A stretch of 64,000 nucleotides of DNA from contig NZ_BPEW01000015.1 of assembly GCF_019654975.1 (NCBI RefSeq), forward strand, positions 40,198 to 104,197, given 5' to 3'. Made by a program: the position numbers and the translations under genes. Shown piece after piece: positions 1 to 12,503 of the stretch. The notes beneath the pieces were generated by a model, which saw nothing but the letters and a program-made list of their open reading frames with translations, ran no database searches and was not told the DNA's origin. Source of the DNA: Shewanella sp. c952. Lineage in GTDB: Bacteria > Pseudomonadota > Gammaproteobacteria > Enterobacterales > Shewanellaceae. Position 1 is the first letter of the stretch. Each line of letters starts with the position of its first letter.

Positions 1-1
1 G

Positions 2-367
2 CTAGGAAAAACCACTGAGTTTGACAGTGAAATTAATCAGTCTTTGGTGCTTGAACCCTATCTTAAACAAAAGCTCGTTCAGCTAGGGGTGGAGAGCTTT
101 GAAGATTTAGCTTTGGTTGAAGCTGAAGATCTACTATTTGAAGGTATTCCTGATTGGCAACGTGAAGAGTTTGATGGTCTTTATCCTGCTCAATTAGCGC
201 TAGCAGAACTTAAGCTCGCTGTGAGTTATGAGCCTAAACGAAAGTTGGTGCTACTCGACTACTTAAACGGCAGCCGTAAACAGGGTCCTAAACGCTGGGA
301 GTTACCTCGTTGGCTAGGTTGGAAGATCCAATATCGCAAAGCTAGTCGTGTGGTTGATGTAAAATAA
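2..367 (+). CDS. C-terminal fragment of a helicase-like protein (5' end outside window)
   Basis: The reading frame is open from the window edge, so only the last 121 codons are present; the internal GTG at 44 is not a real start. The fragment is charged and rich in Leu, Glu and Lys. Its layout (a short DLLFEG-IPDW stretch, then FDGLYP, then VSYEPKRKLVLL) recalls the C-terminal tail of HrpB-type DEAH-box RNA helicases, but no helicase motif lies inside the window, so this is only a suggestion. It converges on mnmE across an unusually long spacer. In vibrios the gene next to mnmE on this side is mioC, which this is not. Confidence 0.45.
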   Translation, partial: LGKTTEFDSEINQSLVLEPYLKQKLVQLGVESFEDLALVEAEDLLFEGIPDWQREEFDGLYPAQLALAELKLAVSYEPKRKLVLLDYLNGSRKQGPKRWELPRWLGWKIQYRKASRVVDVK

Positions 368-424
368 CTAGCTCATCTAGGTTTGCGATCTCGTTGAAAA
401 GATCGTTAGCACTAAATGCTGATT

Positions 425-452
425 TTAACCACAGGAAATCCACTTTTACACA
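425..452 (+). promoter_or_regulatory. Pair of DnaA-box-like nonamers
   Basis: TTAACCACA at 425-433 differs by one base from the DnaA consensus TTATCCACA. TTTTACACA at 444-452 fits the relaxed form TTWTNCACA. Both read on the plus strand and sit directly left of the AT-rich stretch. A weaker candidate, CTGTCCACA (603-611), has two mismatches. Confidence 0.45.
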
Positions 453-540
453 GGTTTAATTTTTAACTATTTTTTTTCTGAGTATAACTTATCGAGAAAG
501 ATCCATTTTAAGCTTGTTTTTTTTGGATCTTGATCTAGAG

Positions 541-588
541 TTTATAATGCTTAATCATTATAAAACAATAACTTATTCGGTTATTGTT
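541..588. repeat. Two adjacent AT-rich perfect inverted repeats
   Basis: The first palindrome has 9-bp arms TTTATAATG (541-549) and CATTATAAA (556-564) around CTTAAT. The second has arms AACAATAAC (564-572) and GTTATTGTT (580-588) around TTATTCG. They share base 564. They could form cruciforms in an origin unwinding region or act as weak terminators for the two convergent genes; the second is followed by a T-rich run only when read on the minus strand. Confidence 0.5.
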
Positions 589-835
589 AAAAGGTTTTAG
601 ATCTGTCCACAGATCGTGCTTGCTTGTTGATATCTCTGTTGATACTTGTGATTAACGATCTTGCTTTAGCAGTAGATATGCTGAGGTTTACAGTAGACGA
701 TCCATTTGCGATCGCACTGTAAATTTAGGCTTACAGGGTGGGGTGAAGATGAATCTAGATCTTAATATATGATCTAAATTCACCTTATCTTAAAGCGGTA
801 ATTACTGCTTAGAGTTGGTTACAAAGAGGAATTGT

Positions 836-2197
836 TTACTTACCGATACAGAAAGAGCTAAAGATTTTTCCAAGTAAGTCATCAGAGGTAAATTTACCGG
901 TGATTTCCGATAAAGCTAGCTGTGCCATTCTTAACTCTTCCGCGAGTAATTCACCAGCTTGATAAACTTCTAGTTGCTCTCTACCTAAATCTAAGTGGCT
1001 ACTTGCAAGGTCGAGTGCTTCTAGGTGGCGGCGACGGGCGATAAATCCACCTTCGAGGTTACTTTGATAACCCATTAAAGATTTTAGGTGTTGTTGCAAT
1101 GCTGCTACGCCTAAACCTGTTTTGGCTGAGATGCGGTGAACAGGATGGCCAGCTTCTTCGGTTATATCCAATGTCTCACCGGTGAGATCGGCTTTGTTAC
1201 GTACCACGGTAACCCCTAAATTTTTAGGTAAGCGATCGATGAAATCTGGCCAAATCTCGTGTGGATCAACTGCGGTAGTCGTGGTGCCATCAACCATAAA
1301 CAGCACTTGATCCGCCGTTTTGATCTCATCCCATGCGCGCTCTATACCAATTTTCTCAACGGTATCAGCGGTATCACGCAGACCAGCGGTATCGATGATA
1401 TGCAATGGCATACCGTCTAGGTGGATATGTTCACGCAGTACATCACGAGTGGTACCGGCAATTTCGGTGACAATGGCAGACTCTTTACCTGCTAAAGCGT
1501 TTAGTAGGCTTGATTTACCGGCATTTGGACGACCAGCAATCACCACTTTCATCCCTTCACGAATGATAGAGCCCTGCTTGGCACTTGCTTGAACGGTATC
1601 GAGTTTGGTGATGATACGGTTGAGTGAGCCAGATATTTTACCGTCAGAAAGGAAGTCGACCTCTTCGTCGGGGAAATCAATGGCTGCCTCGACGTATAGA
1701 CGTAGATTCGTGACCTGTTCGACGAGTTCATGTACTTGGGTCGAGAACTCGCCCTGTAGCGAGTTTAACGCGCTTTTAGCGGCTTGTTCGCTGGTTGCAT
1801 CAATAAGGTCGGCAATCGCTTCTGCTTGCGTTAGGTCGAGCTTATCGTTCATAAAGGCTTGCTCACTGAACTCGCCTGGTTTGGCGATGCGTAAACCTTG
1901 GGTTTCCATCACGCGCTTAATTAACATATCAAGTACGATTTGACCGCCATGGCCCTGCAGCTCAAGAACATCTTCACCGGTAAATGAATTAGGGCCTTTA
2001 AAGTACAGCGCAATACCTTGGTCAATAACGTCGCCTTGTTGATCTTTAAAGTCACAGTAATCGGCATAACGGGTTTTAGGGATATGCCCAAGTACCGCCA
2101 TAGCAACATTGCTCGCTAAGTCGCCAGATACGCGAATAATACCTACACCGCCACGCCCTGGAGCGGTCGCTTGTGCCACGATAGTATCTGTTGTCAT
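836..2197 (-). CDS. mnmE: tRNA uridine-5-carboxymethylaminomethyl modification GTPase MnmE
   Basis: MnmE (TrmE) works with MnmG in the cytoplasm to install the cmnm5 group on U34 of certain tRNAs, using a folate-derived carbon and GTP hydrolysis. The 453-aa product matches the usual length of about 454. It has an N-terminal folate-binding domain, a helical domain, and an embedded G domain with P-loop GRPNAGKS at residues 222-229, then DTAGLRDT and NKAD. It ends in the family hallmark CIGK, whose Cys is needed for modification. It is the last gene of the rpmH-rnpA-yidD-yidC-mnmE block, but a terminator hairpin separates it from yidC, so it probably also has its own promoter. Confidence 0.97.
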   Translation of the reverse strand: MTTDTIVAQATAPGRGGVGIIRVSGDLASNVAMAVLGHIPKTRYADYCDFKDQQGDVIDQGIALYFKGPNSFTGEDVLELQGHGGQIVLDMLIKRVMETQGLRIAKPGEFSEQAFMNDKLDLTQAEAIADLIDATSEQAAKSALNSLQGEFSTQVHELVEQVTNLRLYVEAAIDFPDEEVDFLSDGKISGSLNRIITKLDTVQASAKQGSIIREGMKVVIAGRPNAGKSSLLNALAGKESAIVTEIAGTTRDVLREHIHLDGMPLHIIDTAGLRDTADTVEKIGIERAWDEIKTADQVLFMVDGTTTTAVDPHEIWPDFIDRLPKNLGVTVVRNKADLTGETLDITEEAGHPVHRISAKTGLGVAALQQHLKSLMGYQSNLEGGFIARRRHLEALDLASSHLDLGREQLEVYQAGELLAEELRMAQLALSEITGKFTSDDLLGKIFSSFCIGK

Positions 2198-2258
2198 TAC
2201 TGTGTTTCCTAATCTGTTTTCAGAGTGAAGTTAAAAGTATTGTCTCTACATAGATAGC

Positions 2259-2296
2259 AAAAAAGCGGTCAATACTGAGTATTAGACCGCTTTTTG
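2259..2296 (-). terminator. Rho-independent terminator after yidC
   Basis: A hairpin is formed by AAAAGCGGTC (ending 2270) and GACCGCTTTT (from 2285) with a 14-nt loop. A-runs and T-runs flank it on both sides, so it can act in either direction. It lies just downstream of the yidC stop on the minus strand. Confidence 0.8.
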
Positions 2297-2314
2297 TTAG
2301 TCGGAGCTAAGGGA

Positions 2315-3943
2315 TTATTTTAACCCTTTTTTCTCCAGTCCAGCATAGATAATCTTCTGCTGGGTAATCGCGACTAAGTTACCTACCAACCAGTATAGAA
2401 CCAGACCTGCTGGGAACCATAGGAAGAATACGGTAAAGATAACTGGCATCCACTGCATCATCTTAACTTGCATTGGGTCCATAGTCGGTGCCATTGGTTG
2501 CATCTTCTGCATAATAAACATCGATACACCCATCAAGATAGGCATGACATAGTATGGATCTTGTACCGATAAATCGGTGATCCATAACATGAATGGTGCG
2601 TGACGTAGCTCGTAGCTTTCAAGCAACACCCAGTATAGTGCGATGAAAATTGGCATCTGTAGCAAGATTGGAAGACAGCCACCCATGGGGTTTACTTTCT
2701 CTTTCTTGTACAGTTCCATCATAGCTTGCCCCATCTTCTGACGGTCATCACCAAAACGCTCTTTCATATCAGCGAGTTTTGGTTGCAAGTTACGCATCTT
2801 AGCCATTGAAGTGTATTGCGCTTTAGTTAGTGGGTATAACATGCCACGAACAGTAAGCGTAATAAGGATAATAGCCACACCCCAGTTACCCACAAATGAT
2901 TGATAGAACATCAATAACCAGTGAATTGGGATTGCTAACCACCATAGGAAGCCGTAATCAACTACTAGGTTCAATGACTCAGAAAGTGCAGATAGCGCTT
3001 CTTGATCTTTAGGACCAACATAGAATTGAGCTTTAATCGATTGTTCAGCACCTGGTGCAATATCATAGAGTGCGCCGCGGAAACCGATATTAGCTAAACC
3101 ACCAGCACTCACACTTGAAAAGATAATGTTCTTATCATTTTCTGGTGGCACCCAAGCTGATACAAAGTAGTGCTGTAGCATTGCTACCCAGCCACCAAGT
3201 GTCGACTTGTTTAGGTTCTTGTCAGCCATGTCGTCGAAGCTGTATTTCTCATAGCGAGTATCTGCTGTTGAGAAAGCCGCACCACGATAAGTTGGCATCA
3301 TCATGCTACTTTCGCTTTTCTTGATGCTGTGCTTGATCTGTCCATACATCTGAACTTGTAGCTGCGCATCAGAAGTGTTGTTGATTTTGTAATCAACATC
3401 AACATTATGCTTGCCGCGGTAGAAGGTAAATAGCTTGGTATAAGTAACACCGTTAGCAGCTAAATAAGTTAAAGGAACCTCTAACGTATCTTGACCTGCT
3501 AGGTCATACTCACGAGAAGCGCTATCGAAATGTGCGCGACCAGTAGTACTACTATCAATACCATCACGACCGATTAGACCACTTTGAGCGATATAATAAA
3601 TATCGTTTGTTTGCTCAAGTAGTACAAATGGGTCATCACCATCTTGCTCAAGTTTATGAGAAAGCAGTGCGGAATGAACGATGTCACCGCCAACTGGATC
3701 AATTTTAAGAATAAATTGGTCTGTAGTGACAGTGATTAACTCTTTAGATGCTGTAACAGTTTCAGGTAATGCAGAGTCTGCATCAGGTACATCTGAACTG
3801 TGAGCATCCGCAACAGTAGACGCTGCTACTGAAGATTGCGTTTGAGCAACCGGTTGAGGAGCTTTATCTGCTTGCCATTGTTGCCATAGTAAAAAGCTGA
3901 CAAAAAGCAGACCGATAAGCAATATATTGCGTTGAGATTCCAT
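2315..3943 (-). CDS. yidC: Membrane protein insertase YidC
   Basis: YidC inserts and folds inner-membrane proteins, alone or with SecYEG. The 542-aa product is close to the E. coli length of 548. The N-terminal segment [18 protein letters not shown] is the first membrane helix. It is followed by a low-complexity Ala/Gln/Val linker, a large periplasmic P1 domain (about residues 70-335), and the conserved C-terminal five-helix region with the [14 protein letters not shown] and [12 protein letters not shown] segments. It is 3 bp from yidD in a typical rpmH-rnpA-yidD-yidC arrangement. Confidence 0.98.
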   Translation of the reverse strand: MESQRNILLIGLLFVSFLLWQQWQADKAPQPVAQTQSSVAASTVADAHSSDVPDADSALPETVTASKELITVTTDQFILKIDPVGGDIVHSALLSHKLEQDGDDPFVLLEQTNDIYYIAQSGLIGRDGIDSSTTGRAHFDSASREYDLAGQDTLEVPLTYLAANGVTYTKLFTFYRGKHNVDVDYKINNTSDAQLQVQMYGQIKHSIKKSESSMMMPTYRGAAFSTADTRYEKYSFDDMADKNLNKSTLGGWVAMLQHYFVSAWVPPENDKNIIFSSVSAGGLANIGFRGALYDIAPGAEQSIKAQFYVGPKDQEALSALSESLNLVVDYGFLWWLAIPIHWLLMFYQSFVGNWGVAIILITLTVRGMLYPLTKAQYTSMAKMRNLQPKLADMKERFGDDRQKMGQAMMELYKKEKVNPMGGCLPILLQMPIFIALYWVLLESYELRHAPFMLWITDLSVQDPYYVMPILMGVSMFIMQKMQPMAPTMDPMQVKMMQWMPVIFTVFFLWFPAGLVLYWLVGNLVAITQQKIIYAGLEKKGLK

Positions 3944-3946
3944 AGC

Positions 3947-4201
3947 CTATTTATCGCACCTATGTTTTTTGTGAGGGACGGGATCTTCTCCGCCCGGATG
4001 TAAAGGGTGACATTTTAATATGCGTTTCGCTGCAAACCAACACCCTTTCACAACTCCATGCAAACGAATTGCTTCTATTGCGTAATGTGAACACGTCGGA
4101 TTGAACCTACAACGAGGTCCCAGCATGGGACTTATTAGTACTTGGTAGCCACGAATAATCGCAGTTGCTAGCCATTGTAACGGCGAGAGAGTTTTCGCCA
4201 T
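3947..4201 (-). CDS. yidD: Membrane protein insertion efficiency factor YidD
   Basis: YidD is a small, membrane-associated basic protein thought to help YidC-dependent insertion. The 84-aa product carries the family core [20 protein letters not shown], followed by HYAIEAI and [12 protein letters not shown]. Its start lies inside the end of rnpA (34-bp overlap), the usual arrangement, which implies translational coupling. Confidence 0.95.
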   Translation of the reverse strand: MAKTLSPLQWLATAIIRGYQVLISPMLGPRCRFNPTCSHYAIEAIRLHGVVKGCWFAAKRILKCHPLHPGGEDPVPHKKHRCDK

Positions 4202-4530
4202 AGCTTTTCTACCAATTTTTTGAGTTCTGCGTTTTCCATATCAAGCACGCCATTTCTGACAAGCACAACGATATCTACAGCGGGTAGTTCATGCTGATGC
4301 AAACGAAAATTATCTCTAATGATACGTTTGATTTTATTTCGTTGGTGAGCTTTTTTTACGTAACGCTTAGCAACAGTTAACCCCAAACGAGGATGCTGTT
4401 CAGAATTAGGAATTGCAAGTAGGGTTATTTCAGCGGAAGACGCTTTGATAGGTTTGGTAAAAACAGATTTAAATTGCGCGGGAGTTAACAGACGTAACTC
4501 CCGCGTAAAGGTATAGCTAGTCACTTGCAT
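4168..4530 (-). CDS. rnpA: Ribonuclease P protein component
   Basis: RnpA is the protein subunit of RNase P, which together with the RnpB RNA matures the 5' ends of tRNAs. The 120-aa basic product has the signature [11 protein letters not shown] near the N-terminus, [21 protein letters not shown] in the middle (the RNR-type motif) and a C-terminal LVEKLWRKL helix. An alternative GTG start two codons inside the annotated ATG is possible. It lies 9 bp downstream of rpmH in the same operon. Confidence 0.97.
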   Translation of the reverse strand: MQVTSYTFTRELRLLTPAQFKSVFTKPIKASSAEITLLAIPNSEQHPRLGLTVAKRYVKKAHQRNKIKRIIRDNFRLHQHELPAVDIVVLVRNGVLDMENAELKKLVEKLWRKLSRRYNG

Positions 4531-4539
4531 CTCTACTTA

Positions 4540-4677
4540 TTAAGCAGAAAGACGAGCGCGACCTTTAGCACGGCGACGTGCGATGACCTTACGGCCACCT
4601 ACAGTAGCCATACGAGCGCGGAAGCCGTGAGAACGCTTGCGCTTCAGGTTGCTAGGTTGAAAAGTACGTTTACTCAT
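4540..4677 (-). CDS. rpmH: 50S ribosomal protein L34
   Basis: The reverse strand from ATG at 4677 encodes a 45-aa, very basic protein beginning [19 protein letters not shown] and ending GRARLSA, followed by TAA. This is the canonical L34 of the large ribosomal subunit, and its length (45 aa here, 46 in E. coli) is typical. It is the first gene of the leftward operon that continues into rnpA. Its promoter must lie in the spacer shared with dnaA. Confidence 0.97.
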
Positions 4678-4853
4678 TATGGCAATCCGTCTTTGTTAGG
4701 TTAATAAACCTTATTCTCTACAAAATAGAGGTAAGGGCAAAAAAGAGGCCGAATTGTAATCACTTTAACTATGTACGTCAATAAGGAATCGACTCAAGTG
4801 ATTAAATAATGCCATCTTGGTTATTTCTTCGAAAGTAAAAAGCTACTAGGATT

Positions 4854-4862
4854 TGTGGATAA
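4854..4862 (-). promoter_or_regulatory. DnaA box (perfect consensus)
   Basis: TGTGGATAA is the exact complement of the consensus TTATCCACA. It lies about 260 bp upstream of dnaA and about 180 bp upstream of rpmH, on the left edge of the GATC cluster. Confidence 0.7.
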
Positions 4863-5035
4863 CTCTGTGAGTTACCACTACATCTTGTGGTTTAGTAGAT
4901 AAGAAATTAGATCGAAGCGTGTCTATTATAGATCGATCTGGATCGCTTTATAAAGCTGGTTTTGAGGGTTTCTGCTATTTTTTTGATCGTCAGCGATCGC
5001 TTAAGATCGTGATCTTATCGTTTCATTGATCTATC

Positions 5036-5118
5036 TGGGGATAAATATACGTAAAGGATAGCGATCAGCGTGATCTCACTATAGAATACACCTCTTTTGT
5101 ATGATCTTTTGGGGATAA
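5036..5118 (-). promoter_or_regulatory. Two identical DnaA-box-like nonamers before dnaA
   Basis: TGGGGATAA occurs at 5036-5044 and again at 5110-5118. Each is one base from the DnaA consensus read on the minus strand. The second copy overlaps the GGGG that probably serves as the dnaA ribosome-binding site. This suggests autoregulation of dnaA, though the shared motif may partly be chance. Confidence 0.35.
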
Positions 5119-5122
5119 GTAC

Positions 5123-6508
5123 GTGGCGGTTTCACTTTGGCAACAATGTATCGCAAGGCTGCAAGATGAGCTTTCTGCTCAGCAATTCAGTATGTGGATA
5201 AGACCGTTACAGGCAGAAATGGAAGGCGATACGCTTGTCATCTATGCACCTAACCGTTTCGTTTTAGATTGGGTTAGAGATAAATACCTTAATATCATCA
5301 ACCAGTTTTTTACTGAGCAGATGGGAGCTGACGCGCCTAATTTGCGTTTTGACATCGGTAGTCGTCCGTCTGCTAAGCCAGTTGTTCAGGCTACAGCGGC
5401 TATTAGACCTAGACCTGCAGCAAGCAAAGCGGTAGAAAGACCTACTTTTAATGCCCCTCAAGCTGAGCCTGCTATTACAGCTAACCATCGCAGTAATATT
5501 AATCCAACCTACCAGTTTGATAACTTCGTAGAAGGTAAGTCAAACCAGCTAGGTAAAGCGGCAGCGCTACAAGTATCTGAAAATCCCGGCGGTGCTTATA
5601 ACCCATTGTTCCTTTACGGTGGTACTGGTTTGGGTAAAACCCATCTACTGCACGCCGTGGGTAATGGCATTATTAAGAACAAGCCAGATGCAAAAGTGGT
5701 TTATATGCATTCAGAGCGTTTTGTACAGGATATGGTTAAAGCCCTGCAAAACAACGCGATTGAAGAGTTTAAGCGTTACTACCGCAGTGTCGATGCTCTG
5801 TTTATTGATGACATTCAATTCTTTGCTAACAAAGATCGATCTCAAGAAGAATTCTTCCATACCTTTAATGCATTGTTAGAGGGTAACCATCAGATCATTT
5901 TGACCTCTGACAAATACCCGAAAGAGATCGACGGTGTTGAAGATCGTCTTAAATCTCGATTTGGTTGGGGTCTAACGGTTGCTATTGAGCCACCGGAGCT
6001 AGAAACCCGTGTGGCGATCTTGATGCGTAAAGCACAAGAGAGTGGCATTAACCTGCCTGATGAAGTGGCATTCTTTATTGCTAAGCGTTTACGTTCGAAT
6101 GTTCGTGAGCTCGAAGGCGCGTTAAACCGTGTTATTGCCAATGCCAACTTTACAGGTCGTCCGATTACTATCGATTTTGTGCGTGAAGCACTGCGTGACT
6201 TACTGGCGTTGCAAGAGAAGCTGGTTACTATCGATAATATTCAAAAGACCGTTGCTGAATACTACAAGATTAAGATGGCCGATATGTTGTCCAAGCGTCG
6301 TTCACGTAGCGTGGCGCGTCCAAGACAGATGGCGATGGCATTATCAAAAGAACTTACTAACCAGAGCTTGCCAGAAATTGGCGATGCATTTGGTGGTCGT
6401 GACCATACAACTGTTTTACATGCATGTCGTAAAATTGCGCAGTTGCGTGAAGAAAGTCATGACATTAAAGAAGATTATGCTAACTTGATAAGAACCTTAT
6501 CTTCTTAA
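5123..6508 (+). CDS. dnaA: Chromosomal replication initiator protein DnaA
   Basis: DnaA binds DnaA boxes at oriC and melts the origin. The 461-aa product starts at GTG, preceded by GGGG eight bases upstream. Domain I ([18 protein letters not shown]) is at the N-terminus. A variable linker covers about residues 80-125. The AAA+ domain has Walker [10 protein letters not shown] and Walker [10 protein letters not shown]. The C-terminal HTH domain carries the signature [15 protein letters not shown]. It is the first gene of dnaA-dnaN-recF-gyrB; dnaN begins 19 bp after its stop. Confidence 0.99.
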   Translation: MAVSLWQQCIARLQDELSAQQFSMWIRPLQAEMEGDTLVIYAPNRFVLDWVRDKYLNIINQFFTEQMGADAPNLRFDIGSRPSAKPVVQATAAIRPRPAASKAVERPTFNAPQAEPAITANHRSNINPTYQFDNFVEGKSNQLGKAAALQVSENPGGAYNPLFLYGGTGLGKTHLLHAVGNGIIKNKPDAKVVYMHSERFVQDMVKALQNNAIEEFKRYYRSVDALFIDDIQFFANKDRSQEEFFHTFNALLEGNHQIILTSDKYPKEIDGVEDRLKSRFGWGLTVAIEPPELETRVAILMRKAQESGINLPDEVAFFIAKRLRSNVRELEGALNRVIANANFTGRPITIDFVREALRDLLALQEKLVTIDNIQKTVAEYYKIKMADMLSKRRSRSVARPRQMAMALSKELTNQSLPEIGDAFGGRDHTTVLHACRKIAQLREESHDIKEDYANLIRTLSS

Positions 6509-6527
6509 TATCAGGGATTTGAAACCA

Positions 6528-7628
6528 ATGAAATTTTCTATTGATAGGGACGCCCTATTAAAGCCACTGCAGTTAGTCAGTGGCGCAGTGGAAAGACGAC
6601 ACAACTTGCCTATTCTGGCAAACCTCTTGGTAGAAGTAAGTGCTCACTCACTAAAGTTAACCGGTACCGATTTAGAAGTTGAATTGGTCGGTGAAGTGCA
6701 ACTTGAAGGTGAAGTACTTGAAGGTCGTACAACTGTACCCGCTAAGAAATTCCTAGATATTGTTAAGTCTTTACCTGATCAGGTTGAGCTTAAAATAGAG
6801 CAACAAGAAAACCGTCTATTGTTACGTTCTGGTCGTAGCCGCTTTACCTTGGCAACTTTGCCTGCGGAAGAGTACCCGAATGTAGAAGCATTTGAAGCTG
6901 AAATCGAGTTTACCCTCAAACAAGGCACCATGAAGTCCTTGATTGATGCGACTCAATTCTCAATGGCTAACCAAGATGTGCGTTATTACCTCAATGGTTT
7001 GCTGTTAGAGACAGAAGGCAACGTTTTACGCGCTATTGCGACAGATGGTCATCGTTTGGCGTTGAGCCATCGAATGATCGAAGCTTCTTTACCTGAAAAG
7101 CAGGTGATTGTGCCGCGTAAAGGCGTACTAGAGCTTATGCGTTCATTTGAAGGTGATGACTTAGATGTCACCATCGCTATTGGCGATAATGCTATTAGAG
7201 CGACCACTGCCACTGCTGTATTTACCAGTAAGCTAGTTGATGGTCGTTTCCCTGATTATCGCCGTGTGTTGCCAAAAGGCGGCGATAAGATTGTTATCGC
7301 GAGTCGCCAGCAACTTAAACAGGCTTTACTGCGCGCTTCTATTCTGTCTAATGAAAAGTTTCGTGGTGTGCGTGTACAGTTAGAGAATAACCTCATTAAG
7401 ATCACTGCTAATAACCCTGAACAGGAAGAAGCGGAAGAGATCTTAGACGTTGAATACGAAAACACCCCGTTAGAGATTGGTTTTAACGTCAGCTATTTGC
7501 TTGACGTACTAAACAACCTACCGTCTGATGACGTGCGTATCACGTTAATTGATGGCAACTCTAGTGCGCTTATCGACAACCACATAGAGCAAGACTCTAT
7601 GTATGTCGTCATGCCTATGCGTTTGTAG
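6528..7628 (+). CDS. dnaN: DNA polymerase III subunit beta (sliding clamp)
   Basis: DnaN is the ring-shaped processivity clamp for Pol III and also a docking platform for repair polymerases and Hda. The ATG at 6528 is preferred over an in-frame TTG at 6519, because MKFSIDRDALLKPL aligns with the family N-terminus. This gives 366 aa, the usual length. The three-domain sequence includes NLPILANLLVEV early, FTSKLVDGRFPDYRRVLP in the third domain, and the C-terminal YVVMPMRL. Confidence 0.98.
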   Translation: MKFSIDRDALLKPLQLVSGAVERRHNLPILANLLVEVSAHSLKLTGTDLEVELVGEVQLEGEVLEGRTTVPAKKFLDIVKSLPDQVELKIEQQENRLLLRSGRSRFTLATLPAEEYPNVEAFEAEIEFTLKQGTMKSLIDATQFSMANQDVRYYLNGLLLETEGNVLRAIATDGHRLALSHRMIEASLPEKQVIVPRKGVLELMRSFEGDDLDVTIAIGDNAIRATTATAVFTSKLVDGRFPDYRRVLPKGGDKIVIASRQQLKQALLRASILSNEKFRGVRVQLENNLIKITANNPEQEEAEEILDVEYENTPLEIGFNVSYLLDVLNNLPSDDVRITLIDGNSSALIDNHIEQDSMYVVMPMRL

Positions 7629-7651
7629 CAGGCTGTATTACTCTGCTTTAG

Positions 7652-7697
7652 ATACCAGATAAAGTTTCTAAGACACTCCGTCGGCTTTATCTGGTAT
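7652..7697. repeat. Long inverted repeat between dnaN and recF
   Basis: Perfect 13-bp arms ATACCAGATAAAG (7652-7664) and CTTTATCTGGTAT (7685-7697) enclose a 20-nt loop. The element starts 24 bp after the dnaN stop and ends 47 bp before recF. No long T-run follows, so it is a poor terminator. It may stabilise or process the dnaN message, or attenuate recF. Confidence 0.55.
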
Positions 7698-7744
7698 AAA
7701 TACCACTTCTTAAATTTTTGTCCCCGCAGCGTTAAAAGGTATCA

Positions 7745-11261
<3,517 letters not shown>

Positions 11262-11295
11262 TTTTATTGCGAAAGCTATTACTTTGCAAATAGTG

Positions 11296-11323
11296 AAATC
11301 GGCGCTTCTAGCGCCGATTTTTT
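11296..11323 (+). terminator. Rho-independent terminator after gyrB
   Basis: Perfect 10-bp stem AAATCGGCGC / GCGCCGATTT with a 5-nt loop TTCTA, followed by T-rich sequence. It begins 35 bp after the gyrB stop and ends the dnaA-gyrB transcript. Confidence 0.92.
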
Positions 11324-11384
11324 GTTGTATTGCATTTTGATATAAGCTGCCAAACTTGGTGTCTTATATGTCCGGTCATATCAA

Positions 11385-12425
11385 GTGTTAAAGAAAGCAT
11401 TTAAAAAACTGTTTAATATCAGAGATAAAGTCGTCGTTGAAAAGCCAAAGAGCTTTTCTTCTCAGCCAGAGCTTTATCAAACTTCCCCGCCAAAACTACA
11501 GCCAAGTAATATTCAGCCAGAGGTTGTTCAAGTTACTGCTGTGGATGTTACTTCTCTTTTCTACAGTTTGTTGTTTCCTAGTATTCAGCAAAGCGGTGTG
11601 GCGAATGAGCTAGAGAAAAATGTATTTAGGCGGGTAGAAGCTGCGTTGTCGGCCCCCAAAGCTATAGCTGAAAGAGTATTAAAGTTACCGACACAAGTGG
11701 CGGCTCTAGATAAACAACTAGCCAATGAGGCTAGTGATACTCAAGCCTTGTTAGTGTTGATAGAAAAAGATCCTCTACTAAGTGTTGAGGTGCTTAAACT
11801 ATGTAATAGCCCGTTGTTTAGGCGCAGCGAAAAAGAGATCACTAGCTTGCAGCAAGCATTAGTGCAGCTAGGCCGCGAGCAGATAAGACGTTTTGTGACG
11901 ACAAGTTTGCTGCGTGGATGCATCGACATTAAGCCTATCTATTTCCGCCGCTTTGGGTCGCAGATTTGGCGTCATTCAATGCAAGTCGCCTATTTGGCAA
12001 GTGAGCTGTTTGAAGAGGATAGTGAAAGTGCCTTCATGTTGGGGTTAATCCATGACGTTGGCAAAATAGCGATCTTTAAATTGTTGTTAGAAGCGTTTAA
12101 GCAAGCCGAACCGGGCGAACAGCCTTGTTCCAGCCTATTTAGGCAGGTGATGACTGCTAAATCACTAAGCCTAAGCGCCTTATTGGTACAGCATTGGGAG
12201 TTACCTGTAATATTCAAGTCAGAGCTTAGTCGGTTAGCGATTGTTGATTCTAAGCCTGTTGGAGGCCCTGCTGAAGCGGTATGGCGAGCAAACTTAATCA
12301 GTGAATGCTCGATGTTGCTAGAGGTTGGAAAGTTGCAGGAACAGCAACTAAATCGTTTACTCATCGATACTGGTATTGATAGGCCTGGCTTTGATGAATT
12401 ACACCAGAAGCTGATCCAGTTCTAA
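11385..12425 (+). CDS. HDOD domain-containing signalling protein
   Basis: The 346-aa product starts at GTG (MLKKAFKKLF). After a Pro/Gln-rich region of about 90 residues it has an HDOD domain: LPTQVAALDKQL, then SVEVLKLCNSP, SLQQALVQLGREQIRRF, IWRHSMQVAYLASEL and LGLIHDVGKI. HDOD is a relative of HD phosphohydrolases found in regulators of unknown biochemistry. Here the HD dyad itself (LIHDVGKI) is present. No receiver or GGDEF domain is attached. It stands alone between two terminators, so it is probably monocistronic. Confidence 0.85.
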   Translation: MLKKAFKKLFNIRDKVVVEKPKSFSSQPELYQTSPPKLQPSNIQPEVVQVTAVDVTSLFYSLLFPSIQQSGVANELEKNVFRRVEAALSAPKAIAERVLKLPTQVAALDKQLANEASDTQALLVLIEKDPLLSVEVLKLCNSPLFRRSEKEITSLQQALVQLGREQIRRFVTTSLLRGCIDIKPIYFRRFGSQIWRHSMQVAYLASELFEEDSESAFMLGLIHDVGKIAIFKLLLEAFKQAEPGEQPCSSLFRQVMTAKSLSLSALLVQHWELPVIFKSELSRLAIVDSKPVGGPAEAVWRANLISECSMLLEVGKLQEQQLNRLLIDTGIDRPGFDELHQKLIQF

Positions 12426-12453
12426 GCAATAACAGCCGTTAGTTTTAACACAC

Positions 12454-12482
12454 AAAAAAGCCCCTAAAATAGGGGCTTTTTA
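12454..12482. terminator. Bidirectional terminator between the HDOD gene and glyS
   Basis: AAAAAAGCCCCT and AGGGGCTTTTT form a hairpin with a short A-rich loop, giving A- and T-runs on both sides. It serves the HDOD gene on the plus strand and glyS on the minus strand. Confidence 0.9.
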
Positions 12483-12503
12483 ATAGCTAATGACTACCAG
12501 CCT

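Larger units (their letters stand above)
368..835. other. oriC: GATC-dense, AT-rich spacer; candidate oriC
   Basis: This 468-bp spacer lies between two convergent genes, so it is not needed for their promoters. It holds twelve GATC sites (starting at 387, 401, 500, 526, 532, 600, 612, 657, 699, 710, 758 and 771), where about two are expected. It also has DnaA-box-like nonamers near 425-452, a long AT-rich stretch at about 453-600, and two perfect inverted repeats inside that stretch. Dam-site clustering, an AT-rich unwinding element and DnaA boxes are the hallmarks of gammaproteobacterial origins. The assignment is by composition only, and the spacer upstream of dnaA shares several of these signs. 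Confidence 0.5.
4678..5122. promoter_or_regulatory. Divergent rpmH/dnaA control region, GATC-dense; possible second origin element
   Basis: This 445-bp spacer separates the divergent rpmH and dnaA operons and must hold both promoters. Between 4910 and 5106 there are twelve GATC sites (4910, 4931, 4935, 4941, 4985, 4995, 5005, 5011, 5028, 5063, 5072, 5103), a very high density. One perfect DnaA box and two near-matches are present. The likely roles are DnaA autoregulation and Dam/SeqA-dependent control. In Pseudomonas the equivalent rpmH-dnaA spacer is an active origin, so an origin role here cannot be excluded. Confidence 0.6.
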
